From contig OY969122.1 of the NCBI GenBank assembly GCA_963698085.1, forward strand, positions 1,922,001-1,986,000: DNA of 64,000 nt, written 5' to 3'. Position numbers and translations under genes: made by a program. Shown here piece by piece: positions 1-9,345 of the stretch. The stretch is from VRUE01 sp963698085. Its GTDB lineage: Bacteria; Actinomycetota; Thermoleophilia; Solirubrobacterales; 70-9. Numbering within the stretch: position 1 is the first letter of the stretch; every line of letters starts with the position of its first letter. The notes under the pieces were generated by a model. That model saw nothing but the letters and a program-made list of their open reading frames with translations, had not been told where the DNA came from and did not search any database.

Positions 1-2
1 CG

Positions 3-665
3 GTCGTCCTCAACCCACGCGGGCAGAACCCAACCGGCGCTTCGCTAGACGAGGAGCGAGCGGCGGCACTGCAGCGCGTCCTAGATCGCGAGTCCGAGGC
101 GATGGTCCTCGAGGACGACCACCTCGGCCCGATCGCCGGCGCTCCGCGACTGACCCTAACCGCTGGCCGGCGCCGCTGGGCGGCGGCCCGCTCCCTAGCC
201 AAGTCACTCGGACCGGACCTGCGCCTGGCGGTCCTAGCCGGCGACCCCGAGACGATCGGCCGTGTGCGTGGCCGCCAGGCTGTCGGCCCAGGCTGGGTAA
301 GCCACCTACTCCAGCGCACCGCGGCGGAGCTTTGGGAAGACAAGAGGGTCGCTCGTGAGCTAGAGCGGGCCGCCGAGACCTACACCAAGCGCCGCGAGGC
401 GTTCGTCACCGCCTTGGCCGAGTACAGCATCGAGGTCGAGGCGCCGACGGGCCTAAACGTCTGGATCCCAGTCCCCGACGAGACCTCCATCGTCCAAGCC
501 CTTCAGTCGGAGGGCTGGGCGGTAACGCCAGGAGCCCCGTTCCGCCTCCAAGCAGAACCGGCTATTCGAGTAACCATCAGCTCTCTGCAGCCAACCGAGT
601 CGCCGACGCTGGCCGAGGCGATCGCCTCGGCGCTCCGCCCATCTCAGCGCACGCGCCCCGCTTGA
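3..665 (+). CDS. MocR/GntR-type PLP-dependent aminotransferase-like protein, C-terminal part
   Basis: The 5' end lies outside the window; the frame is open from base 3. The visible part begins with NPRGQNPTGA and about 30 residues later has VLEDDHLGPIAG, which is the fold-type I aminotransferase core (the Asp that contacts the PLP pyridine nitrogen, then the small-domain transition). RSLAKSLGPDLRLAVLAGD then carries the likely PLP Lys (AKS). This motif set matches the aminotransferase-like half of MocR regulators, which have an N-terminal GntR winged helix; that half is not visible, so an ordinary class I/II aminotransferase is possible. About 220 residues are visible. It ends 3 bp before the convergent sulfur dioxygenase gene, leaving no room for a separate terminator. 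Confidence 0.75.
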   Translation, partial: VVLNPRGQNPTGASLDEERAAALQRVLDRESEAMVLEDDHLGPIAGAPRLTLTAGRRRWAAARSLAKSLGPDLRLAVLAGDPETIGRVRGRQAVGPGWVSHLLQRTAAELWEDKRVARELERAAETYTKRREAFVTALAEYSIEVEAPTGLNVWIPVPDETSIVQALQSEGWAVTPGAPFRLQAEPAIRVTISSLQPTESPTLAEAIASALRPSQRTRPA

Positions 666-668
666 GCC

Positions 669-2060
669 CTACGCGGGGACCGCGCCACTCTCAACCGGGC
701 GACCTTCCGTGGCCCACGTCCCAACCCCACCCCGCGCGACATGGATGACCTCGAACCCCTCCCGCTGCAGTACCGACGCCGCGAGGCCGCTGCGTTTGCC
801 GCCCTTGCAAATCGTCGCGAGGACCTTGTCTCGCGGCAGCTCGTCCAGCCGCCTCATCAGCTCGCCATAGGGAACGTGCAGCGAGCCGGCAATGTGGCCA
901 TCGGCATACTCGCCGGCGCCGCGCACGTCGAGGAGCAGCGGCGGGTCCTCACCTCCCAGCAATTCCGCGAGCCGCTCGGGCCCGATCGGCTCGATTCGCG
1001 CCACCGGACGCTCCTCCGCCCGCCAGGCGCTCATGCCGCCGCCGAGGAAACCGCGCACCTTCAGCCCGACCGCGGCCAGCAGCTCCGCCGCTTCCAGCTC
1101 GTTGCCATCGGAGGCGGCGATGACGACCACCTCGCCCTCGGGCGGGACGACCTGGGCGACCTTGGTCGCGAACCCGGTGTCGTAGGCGGAGGCGCTGATC
1201 GCTCCGGGGATGTGGGCCTCGTCGAATTGCTCGTTGGTGCGCGAGTCGACGGCCAAGGCCCCCGCGGCGATCGCCGCCTCGAGTCGCCTCGGCGTCAGCC
1301 TGGCGGGCGAGCCGATCGACTCGATCAGCGGCCCGCGGTTGAGGGCGACGATGTGCTCGACGTTGGGCGGGCGCTCGCCCAGGCTCGCAACCGCGTGCTC
1401 GACGAACTCGCCTTCGTCGGCGAAGGCAAGCGCGCGGTTGTGGCGGCGCTCGAAGCCGATCGTCGAGGAGGTCTTGAGGTCAATACCCGAGCTGCCGCAG
1501 AGCGAGCCGCCGAGGTGGCCGGGCCAGACCTCGACCTCGTCGGGCAGGGCGAGCAGGCGCTCGTGCAGGGAGCGGAAGATGCCGGCGGCGCCCTCTCGTG
1601 GTTCTACCGCCAGGTCGGGCCGGGCGACGTCACCGACGAAGAGCGAGTCGCCGCTCAGCACCGCGACCGGGTCGCCGCCGCGCTCGGCGTCGCGGAGCAG
1701 AAACGAGGTGTGCTCGGGCCGGTGGCCGGGGGTGTGGATGGCCTCGATCGAGACCGACTCGCCAAGTTCCAGTATCCAGCCGTCGGCGAGCGGTTCGTGC
1801 TCGTACTCGGCGTCGGCCAGCCCGTTGACGTGGATTGTCGCCCCGCTGGCGCGGGCCAGCCGGCCGTGGCCGGAGACGTGATCGGCGTGGTTGTGGGTCT
1901 CCAGCACGTGCTCGATCCGCACCCCGTGCAGGCGGGCGAGGTTGACGTAGGGGTCGATGTCCCACTGCGGATCGACCACCGCGGCAACTCCGGCCGCCGG
2001 GTCGCCGACCAGATAGGAGGCGCAGCCGAGGTCCTCGTTGATGATCTGTCGGAAGAGCAT
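669..2060 (-). CDS. MBL-fold persulfide dioxygenase-like hydrolase with two rhodanese domains
   Basis: A 463-aa protein. Residues ~1-240 form a metallo-beta-lactamase domain with the metal motif THNHADHVSGH and later SGDSLFVGDVARPDL and WPGHLGGSLCG, the pattern of ETHE1/persulfide dioxygenases. Two rhodanese domains follow. The first (about residues 270-355) lacks the catalytic Cys: VVVIAASDGNE occupies the active-site loop. The second (about 365-460) has LLLDVRGAGEYADGHIAGS and the loop ICKGGKRS with the active Cys. The family oxidises glutathione- or low-molecular-weight-thiol persulfides to sulfite, with the rhodanese passing sulfane sulfur. It is transcribed away from acs, with a 77-bp gap. 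Substrate is inferred from the family. Confidence 0.85.
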   Translation of the reverse strand: MLFRQIINEDLGCASYLVGDPAAGVAAVVDPQWDIDPYVNLARLHGVRIEHVLETHNHADHVSGHGRLARASGATIHVNGLADAEYEHEPLADGWILELGESVSIEAIHTPGHRPEHTSFLLRDAERGGDPVAVLSGDSLFVGDVARPDLAVEPREGAAGIFRSLHERLLALPDEVEVWPGHLGGSLCGSSGIDLKTSSTIGFERRHNRALAFADEGEFVEHAVASLGERPPNVEHIVALNRGPLIESIGSPARLTPRRLEAAIAAGALAVDSRTNEQFDEAHIPGAISASAYDTGFATKVAQVVPPEGEVVVIAASDGNELEAAELLAAVGLKVRGFLGGGMSAWRAEERPVARIEPIGPERLAELLGGEDPPLLLDVRGAGEYADGHIAGSLHVPYGELMRRLDELPRDKVLATICKGGKRSGLAASVLQREGFEVIHVARGGVGTWATEGRPVESGAVPA

Positions 2061-2137
2061 TTAGGCGGCCCGGGTTTGCTGTGGATCGTTGAAGGGGTAG
2101 CGTTCCCGCCCAGGGTAGCGGCCGCGAAAGGAGCGCA
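2061..2137. promoter_or_regulatory. Divergent promoter region between sulfur dioxygenase and acs
   Basis: This 77-bp gap separates two divergent starts, so it must hold both promoters unless transcription begins further out. A purine-rich AAAGGAG lies 6-12 bp before the acs ATG and is a clear ribosome binding site. I cannot assign -10/-35 boxes with confidence. Confidence 0.5.
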
Positions 2138-4123
<1,986 letters not shown>

Positions 4124-4125
4124 GG

Positions 4126-4177
4126 GGACGTGCCGGTGCGTAGAGGTCCATATGGACCTCTACGCACCGGCACGTTC
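4126..4177. repeat. 52-bp palindromic element, copy 1 (also possible bidirectional terminator)
   Basis: Bases 4128-4175 are a perfect 48-bp inverted repeat centred between 4151 and 4152. It sits between the convergent acs and channel genes, so it could terminate both transcripts, but it has no U-tract. The 52-bp span has the same length and layout as the element at 11824-11875: GGACGTGCC, six variable bases, TAGAGGTC, two variable bases, TATGG, a short tail, then the complementary six bases and GGCACGT. Only the six-base stem arms and a few loop positions differ, and they differ in a way that keeps pairing. Confidence 0.85.
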
Positions 4178-4986
4178 TAGCGCGGCGCGCGCTGGTCGAC
4201 CATTCGCTCGACCGCGATCTCCAGCGCCTCCAGTTGCTCGCGCACGTTGTGCAGCTCGCGCAGCGCCACCGCCTCGGCCGAGAGCTGCTCCGCCTCCAGC
4301 TCCGCCTCGACCTCGGCGATTTCCGGTCCGAGGAAGCGCTGGGCGAAGGAGCCGGTGAGCAGGGCGACGAAGCCGATGCCGACGATGAGGATGACGGTGG
4401 AGATGATCTCGCCTCCGGTCGTGGTGGGGTAGATGTCGGAGCCGAGGGTGGTCATCGTCGTCACCGCCCAGTAGATCCCGTCCCAGGTGTCGAGCTGCTG
4501 GCTCTGCTTCTCGAAGGCCTCGAACAGCGCCCCGCCGCCGATCGCGGTCAGCACCGCGAGCAGCATCGCGTAGCGCAGGCCCTCCAGCGAGAAGACCTCG
4601 CGCGAGAGCTGCGCCAGCCGCAGCAAGCGCAAGAGCCGCAGCAGGCGCAGCACGCGCAGGCCCTGCAGGCCGGCGGGGAGGACAGGCGGGGTGAGGAAGA
4701 CGATGACCAGGCTGAGCTGATGGTGGCGCAGCCATTTGCGCCGGTCGGGAACGACCGTCAGCATTACGACCAGCTCGATCGCGAAGGCGAGCCAGGTGAC
4801 CCAGTTGAGGACGGCCGCCACGTCCTCCAACCAGCCTCCCGGCTGCGACTCGGTGATCGCGACCATCGGCAGGGTCAAGGCCGCCGCGATCAGCATCGGC
4901 GTGTTGAGGACTTCGGCCACGCGCGTGCTGCGCGCGTCCATCCCCGGCGCGTAGCGAACGGGCTCCTCGGCTACCTGAGCGCTCAT
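4177..4986 (-). CDS. Voltage-gated-like potassium channel family protein
   Basis: A 269-aa protein with several membrane segments: about residues 28-50 and 58-80 (LNWVTWLAFAIELVVMLTVV), one near 90-105, an S4-like helix LRVLRLLRLLRLLRLAQLSR with Arg every third or fourth residue, then S5, pore and S6. The pore is WDGIYWAVTTMTTLGSDIYP, and the inner helix IISTVILIVGIGFVALLTGSF follows. The filter reads TTLGSDIYP rather than TVGYGD; related actinobacterial channels often read TTVGSD.WP, so ion selectivity is not certain. Residues ~225-265 are a charged coiled coil. It is convergent with acs and divergent from marR. Confidence 0.82.
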   Translation of the reverse strand: MSAQVAEEPVRYAPGMDARSTRVAEVLNTPMLIAAALTLPMVAITESQPGGWLEDVAAVLNWVTWLAFAIELVVMLTVVPDRRKWLRHHQLSLVIVFLTPPVLPAGLQGLRVLRLLRLLRLLRLAQLSREVFSLEGLRYAMLLAVLTAIGGGALFEAFEKQSQQLDTWDGIYWAVTTMTTLGSDIYPTTTGGEIISTVILIVGIGFVALLTGSFAQRFLGPEIAEVEAELEAEQLSAEAVALRELHNVREQLEALEIAVERMVDQRAPR

Positions 4987-5037
4987 CCGCGCCTACTTCG
5001 ACACCCGCGACCAGTTGCCTACACCACCCCTAACCCG

Positions 5038-5084
5038 TTCCGCTGTGATTTATGCCTCCTATAGATGCATAAATCACAGCGGAA
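5038..5084. repeat. Long perfect hairpin (18-bp stem, 11-nt loop)
   Basis: Arms 5038-5055 and 5067-5084 pair perfectly over 18 bp around an 11-nt loop (5056-5066). It lies in the divergent promoter region between the channel and marR, so it is not a terminator of either gene. On the minus strand the loop reads ATCTATAGGAG, which contains a TATAG box and AGGAG. It is not the same family as the 52-bp element, but the loop resembles that of the hairpin at 16957-16999 (ATC, then ATAG). Confidence 0.8.
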
Positions 5085-5095
5085 GCGATGGAGGA

Positions 5096-5110
5096 TAGTT
5101 TGCTAAACTA
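5096..5110. promoter_or_regulatory. Candidate MarR operator
   Basis: TAGTTT-GCT-AAACTA is a perfect 6-3-6 inverted repeat ending 13 bp before the marR start codon. This is the size and AT-rich character of operators bound by MarR dimers in front of their own gene, so autoregulation of the marR-MFS operon is likely. Confidence 0.65.
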
Positions 5111-5123
5111 ATTATCGAAGCTA

Positions 5124-5600
5124 ATGACTCAGGCGAATGCAGATGCCGCGCTGATCGACTCCGCCGCGAGATTGCGTATGGCGATCGTGCGGATGGCGCG
5201 GCGCCTGCGCCAGGAGGCGGCCGGGGCCGTGGGCGAGCTGACGCCTACCTCGGCGGCGGCGCTGGCGACGGTCGAGCGGCACGGACCGCTCACCCCGAGC
5301 GAGCTCGCCGAGATCGAGCGGGTGAAAAGACCGACGGCGACGCGGACGCTGCGCGTGCTCTGTGAGGCCGGCCTGGTTGACCGGGCGCCCGACCCAGAGG
5401 ACGGGCGCAGCGCCCTGGTCAGCATCACCGCTGCGGGACGCGACCGGCTGCACCGCCTGCGCGGGCGCAAGAACGCCTACCTGGCGCGCCGCATGCGCGA
5501 CCTCCCCGCCGATGACCTGGAGACGCTCGACCGCGCCGCGGCGGTGCTCGAGCAAATCCTCGAGGAGGAGCGCCCGCAGAAGGGCGCGGGTGCCCGGTGA
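5124..5600 (+). CDS. MarR-family transcriptional regulator
   Basis: A 158-aa protein, typical for MarR. It has a winged helix-turn-helix: LTPTSAAALATVERHGPLTPSELAEIE, then the recognition helix KRPTATRTLRVLCEAGLVDR, then the wing PDPEDGRSALVSITAAGRDR. The C-terminal helices form the dimer interface. Its stop codon overlaps the GTG start of the MFS transporter (GTGA), so the two are translationally coupled. The operator-like repeat 13 bp upstream suggests repression relieved by a ligand, probably a substrate of the downstream exporter. Confidence 0.92.
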   Translation: MTQANADAALIDSAARLRMAIVRMARRLRQEAAGAVGELTPTSAAALATVERHGPLTPSELAEIERVKRPTATRTLRVLCEAGLVDRAPDPEDGRSALVSITAAGRDRLHRLRGRKNAYLARRMRDLPADDLETLDRAAAVLEQILEEERPQKGAGAR

Positions 5601-6841
5601 GCGCGGCGGTACGGCGCAGCTTCCACTCCCTCTCCGTCCTCAACTACCGCCGTTACTTCGTTGGCCAGGTCGTCTCGCTGTCCGGCAACTGGATGCAGAC
5701 GGTCGCCGCCCTCTGGTTGATCCTCGAGCTGACCGGCAGCGGCGTCGCAGTCGGCTTGACCACCGCCCTGCAGTTCTTGCCGATGCTCCTCTTCGGCGCC
5801 TGGGGCGGGCTGCTCGCCGACCGCTTCCCGAAGCGGTCGCTGCTGATGGTGACCCAGGCGCTGATGGCTCTGCCCGCGCTCGCACTCTTCGCTGTGACCG
5901 TGTCCGGCGTCGTAGTGCCCTGGATGGTCTACCTCGCCGTCTTCACGATGGGAGCGGTCAACGCGGTCGACAACCCGACCCGGCAGAGCTTCGTGATCGA
6001 GATGGTCGGCGCCGACCGGGTCGTCAACGCGGTCAGCCTCAACAGCGTCATTGTCCAGTCGGCGCGCATCGTCGGCCCGGCGATCGCCGGGCTGCTGATC
6101 GCAGCCGTCGGCGTCGGTCACTGCTTCGCCGTCAACGCGCTGACCTTCGCCGTGATGATCGTGGCGCTGTGGCGGATGGAGCCGGCGCTGCTGCGATCGG
6201 CACCGGTCGCCGGCCGCGAGCCTGGCGCGATCGGAGCCGGCCTGCGCTACGTGCGCTGCACGCCGGCCCTTGCCGTGCCGCTGGCGCTGATGGCCCTGGT
6301 CGGGACCTTCGGCTTCAACTTCCAGGTGGTGCTGCCGCTGCTCGCCCGCTTCAGCTTCGATGGCGGCGCCGGGGTCTACGCCGTGCTGGTCTCGGCGATG
6401 GGGGTTGGCTCGGTTGCCGGCGCCTTGGTCACCGGCGCCCGCGGGCGCACCGGCCCGCGCCTGATTGCCACCGCTGCGCTGGCCTTCGGCGTCACCGCGC
6501 TGTTCGCCGCGGCAATGCCGACGCTGGCGCTCGAGGTGGCGATGCTCGCCCTGCTCGGTGCTGCCTCGGTCACCTTCGCCGCGAGCATCAACTCGACCCT
6601 GCAACTGGTGGTCGAGCCGGCAATGCGCGGCAGGGTGATGGCGCTCTACTCGGTCGTCTTCCTTGGCTCGACCTCGATCGGCGGCCCGCTCGCTGGCTGG
6701 CTCTCGCAGGCCTACGACCCGCGCGTGGCGCTCTTACTTGCAGCGGTCGCCGGACTCGCCGCCGCCTGGGCCGCCCACGTCTCCCTCGCCCGGATCAGCG
6801 CCCGGGCGAGGGAGAGCGAAGCCGTTGCTCAGCCGGTGTAG
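5597..6841 (+). CDS. MFS transporter (MFS_3/enterobactin-exporter-like)
   Basis: A 414-aa major facilitator protein with about 12 predicted membrane helices. It opens with LNYRRYFVGQVVSLSGNWMQTVAALWLILELTGS and the loop GLLADRFPKRSLL (the conserved G-x3-D-R motif between helices 2 and 3), both typical of the EntS/MFS_3 export group. DNPTRQSFVIEMVG in helix 4-5 is also characteristic. It is co-transcribed with marR, so drug or metabolite efflux is the likely role; the substrate is unknown. The last 13 bp overlap the convergent substrate-binding protein gene. Confidence 0.9.
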   Translation: MSAAVRRSFHSLSVLNYRRYFVGQVVSLSGNWMQTVAALWLILELTGSGVAVGLTTALQFLPMLLFGAWGGLLADRFPKRSLLMVTQALMALPALALFAVTVSGVVVPWMVYLAVFTMGAVNAVDNPTRQSFVIEMVGADRVVNAVSLNSVIVQSARIVGPAIAGLLIAAVGVGHCFAVNALTFAVMIVALWRMEPALLRSAPVAGREPGAIGAGLRYVRCTPALAVPLALMALVGTFGFNFQVVLPLLARFSFDGGAGVYAVLVSAMGVGSVAGALVTGARGRTGPRLIATAALAFGVTALFAAAMPTLALEVAMLALLGAASVTFAASINSTLQLVVEPAMRGRVMALYSVVFLGSTSIGGPLAGWLSQAYDPRVALLLAAVAGLAAAWAAHVSLARISARARESEAVAQPV

Positions 6842-7809
6842 CCGGCCGATTCGAGGTATTCGGCGGCGACTTTGGCGGCCGGTTCTTTTTCGAGTTCGAC
6901 CCGGGCGCCGAGCTCCTGCATCACTTTCAGCGTCAGGCCTTCCTGCACCTGCGTGATCGTCTCTTCGTAGTCGGGGCCGGCTTCTTCGACGACCTCCGGG
7001 GTCGTCACCCAGATCACGTTGCCGGCGGGGAAGACTTCTTTGTCGTCTTCGAGGATCACGTACTTGTCCGCCTGCGCCGAGAGCTGCGGGTCGGTGGTGA
7101 AGAGGATCGATAGATCGGCCTGGCCCTTGTCGAGCACGGTGTAGCGGAGGCCGATGTCGACCGGGACGAATTTCTTGAATTTGAGTCCGTACAGGTCTTC
7201 GAGTCCGGCCAGGCAGTCGATCCGCTGGCGGCACTCGGGTGAGCCGTAGAGAGTCATTTCCTCCGACTGGCCTTCGAGGTCGGAGACCGTTTTCAGGTCG
7301 CGTTCTTCGGCCGTTTTTTTCAGCGTGCCGACCGCGTTGGCGCTTGCGAACGGGGTCGGCGGGAAGGCGGTGAGGCCTTCTTTTTCGAAGTCCGCTTTCG
7401 CCTCTTCGTAGGCTTCGGTCGCGTCCGCGGGCACTTCCTCCGGTTCGACTTCGAAGAAGGAGGTCAGCGCGGTGCTGACGTACTCGGGGTAGCCGGAGAT
7501 CTGACCGGCTTTGACGTTTTTGAGAGCCACCGTTTCGGAGCCGAGGTTCAGGTCTTTCTTGACTTTGTATCCGGCTGCTTCCAGCGCCTGCGCGTAGATC
7601 TCGCCGAGCACGATCTGTTCGGTGAAGTTCTTCGAGCCGACGGTAAGGGTGACTTTGCCGTTGTCGGGGTTTGAGACGATCGCGCCGCCACCTTCACTGG
7701 TGGTGCCGCCGTCATCGTCGTCGGAGCCGCAGGCGGCGACGCCGAGGCTGAGGAAGAGCGCGAGCAGTACCGCGATGGTGGCGCGCGCACGGTTGGACGT
7801 GGTTCTCAC
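6829..7809 (-). CDS. Glycine betaine/choline-type ABC transporter substrate-binding lipoprotein
   Basis: A 326-aa protein. The N-terminus is a lipoprotein signal (hydrophobic LLALFLSLGVAACGS, lipobox Cys at about residue 27) followed by an acidic linker. The mature domain begins VTLTVGSKNFTEQIVLGEIYAQALEAAGY and continues ISGYPEYVSTAL, hallmarks of the OpuBC/OpuCC/OsmF (OpuAC-like) family that binds quaternary amines. It is the last gene of a four-gene minus-strand operon with two permeases and an ATPase. The ligand (betaine, choline or carnitine) is not decided by the sequence. The 3' end overlaps the MFS gene tail to tail. Confidence 0.92.
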   Translation of the reverse strand: MRTTSNRARATIAVLLALFLSLGVAACGSDDDDGGTTSEGGGAIVSNPDNGKVTLTVGSKNFTEQIVLGEIYAQALEAAGYKVKKDLNLGSETVALKNVKAGQISGYPEYVSTALTSFFEVEPEEVPADATEAYEEAKADFEKEGLTAFPPTPFASANAVGTLKKTAEERDLKTVSDLEGQSEEMTLYGSPECRQRIDCLAGLEDLYGLKFKKFVPVDIGLRYTVLDKGQADLSILFTTDPQLSAQADKYVILEDDKEVFPAGNVIWVTTPEVVEEAGPDYEETITQVQEGLTLKVMQELGARVELEKEPAAKVAAEYLESAGYTG

Positions 7810-7855
7810 TGGTGGTTCCTCTCTTGTCGATTGACTGCGGTCAACTCGGTAAGGG

Positions 7856-8599
7856 TCAGGCGGGGCTCAGCTTCAAGCCTCTCGAAGTGAGCAGACGTTG
7901 CAGGCCGGCGAGCGCGAGCTCGAGCGTCAGGGCGAGCAGGGCGACGAGGATCGCCCCGGCCAGGACCCCGTTCTCGCCATAGACGTTTTCGTTGATGATG
8001 AAGTCGCCGAGGGTGAGCACGCCGGCGAGTGGGGCGATCGTCGCGGTGGCGACAATGTTGATCGTCGCCGTGCGGACACCGGTCATCAAAATGGGAATGG
8101 CCAGCGGCAGCTCGACCTTGCGTAGCACTTCGAACTCGCTCATCCCCATGCCGCGGGCGGCGTCGACGGTGCCGCGGTCGACCTGCCGGATGCCGACAAA
8201 GGTGTTGGTGAGGATCGGTGGGATGCCGAGGATCGCGAGGGCGATCGTGACGTTGAGCAAGCCGACGCCGATCGCCGCCGCCATGAAGGCGATCAGGGCC
8301 AGCTCGGGGATTGCACGGCCGGCGTTGCCGATACCGATCGCCAGCAGTTCGCCGGTGCCGCGATGCCCTAAGTAGAGGCCGACCGGCAGTGCAACGAGTA
8401 GCGACAGGGCAAGAGCCAGCAGCGTCACTTCGAGCTGGGTAAGGGTCAGTTCGATCACCTGATCGATGCCGCCGACCTTCCTGCCGCCAGTCACGTTCGA
8501 GCTCTGCGGGGTGAAGATGAATTCCACCGCACCCTCCAAGGAGGCGAGCACAGGCTGGGGGAGGGCAAGCACGCTCATGCCGTTGCTACCCGCCGCCAC
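7856..8599 (-). CDS. Osmolyte ABC transporter permease (OpuBB/OpuCD-like), first of two
   Basis: A 247-aa permease with about six membrane segments and the BPD_transp_1 EAA-type loop AARGMGMSEFEVLRKVELPLAIP. The segment LGIPPILTNTFVGIRQVD is typical of the OpuB/OpuC permeases. Its start lies inside the end of the other permease gene (24-bp overlap), so expression is coupled. It pairs with that permease to form the membrane channel for quaternary-amine uptake. The gap to the binding-protein gene is 46 bp. Confidence 0.9.
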   Translation of the reverse strand: MAAGSNGMSVLALPQPVLASLEGAVEFIFTPQSSNVTGGRKVGGIDQVIELTLTQLEVTLLALALSLLVALPVGLYLGHRGTGELLAIGIGNAGRAIPELALIAFMAAAIGVGLLNVTIALAILGIPPILTNTFVGIRQVDRGTVDAARGMGMSEFEVLRKVELPLAIPILMTGVRTATINIVATATIAPLAGVLTLGDFIINENVYGENGVLAGAILVALLALTLELALAGLQRLLTSRGLKLSPA

Positions 8600-9345
8600 G
8601 GAGTCGCCAGGCGTTGGATCGCGAAGAGAATCGCGTCGAAGACGATCGCGATCAAGATCGCCAGGCTGCCGGCGATGATGATTCCAGTGAGGAAGGTGAG
8701 GTTCCCTTCGAGGAAGATCTTGTCGCCGAGACCACCGCCGCCGATGAAGACCGCAAGCGTCGCCAGCGCAACCGTGCTCACCGTCGCGATCCGCAGCCCG
8801 GCGACAATCTCGGGCGTCGCCAGCGGCAGCTCAATCCGCCAGAGGATCTGTCTGTCGGTCAGCCCCATGCCACGCGCGGCGTCCTTGACCGACGCGGGGA
8901 CGTTGGCGAGGCCGACGATTGCGTTGCGGTAGATGATCTGCAGGGTGTAGGCAGCGAGAGCGATGATCGCGGTGTCGCGACCGCGGCCGGTGATCGGCAG
9001 CAAGAGGAAGAAGAAGGCGACGCTGGGGATCGTGTAGAGGACGCCAGTCGCGGCCAGCAGTGGTGGCTGCAGCCACCGCCGCCGATGGGCCAGGAGGGCG
9101 AGGGCAAAGGCGACCGCGAAGCCCACGACGACCGAGATCGCGACCAGTTCGACGTGCTGGACGGCAGGCGTCATGTACTCGCCGATGTTGTCCCTCGCCC
9201 ACTCGAAGCAGAAAAGCTTGCCCTCCTGAGCCTGGCAGGGAAGCGTGTCCGAGGTGCGTTCCTTGAAGAAGTCTTCGCCGACTTCCCCCACGGCCGCCAG
9301 AGGCGCTGCCAGCGTCGCGCTAATCATGCGGTCGCTCCACGGCAC
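8575..9345 (-). CDS. Osmolyte ABC transporter permease (OpuBB/OpuCB-like), second of two
   Basis: A 256-aa protein. It has an extra N-terminal segment with two Cys (about residues 34 and 46: TLPCQAQEGKLFCFEWARDN), predicted to be periplasmic or extracellular before the first helix. It then has about six helices and the coupling motif AARGMGLTDRQILWRIELPLATPE. The Cys pair could form a disulfide. It overlaps the ATPase gene by 26 bp upstream and the partner permease by 24 bp downstream. Confidence 0.9.
   Translation of the reverse strand: MPWSDRMISATLAAPLAAVGEVGEDFFKERTSDTLPCQAQEGKLFCFEWARDNIGEYMTPAVQHVELVAISVVVGFAVAFALALLAHRRRWLQPPLLAATGVLYTIPSVAFFFLLLPITGRGRDTAIIALAAYTLQIIYRNAIVGLANVPASVKDAARGMGLTDRQILWRIELPLATPEIVAGLRIATVSTVALATLAVFIGGGGLGDKIFLEGNLTFLTGIIIAGSLAILIAIVFDAILFAIQRLATPWRRVATA

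Noticed and set aside
4126..4177. Plain rho-independent terminator
   Set aside because: It may terminate transcription, but there is no U-tract and the same 52-bp layout occurs inside an operon at 11824-11875, so a simple terminator does not explain it.
4152..4358. 68-codon plus-strand frame starting inside the copy-1 palindrome
   Set aside because: It has AGAGGT and ATG from the palindrome but runs antisense through the channel gene with Pro/Arg/Ala-rich composition and no domain.
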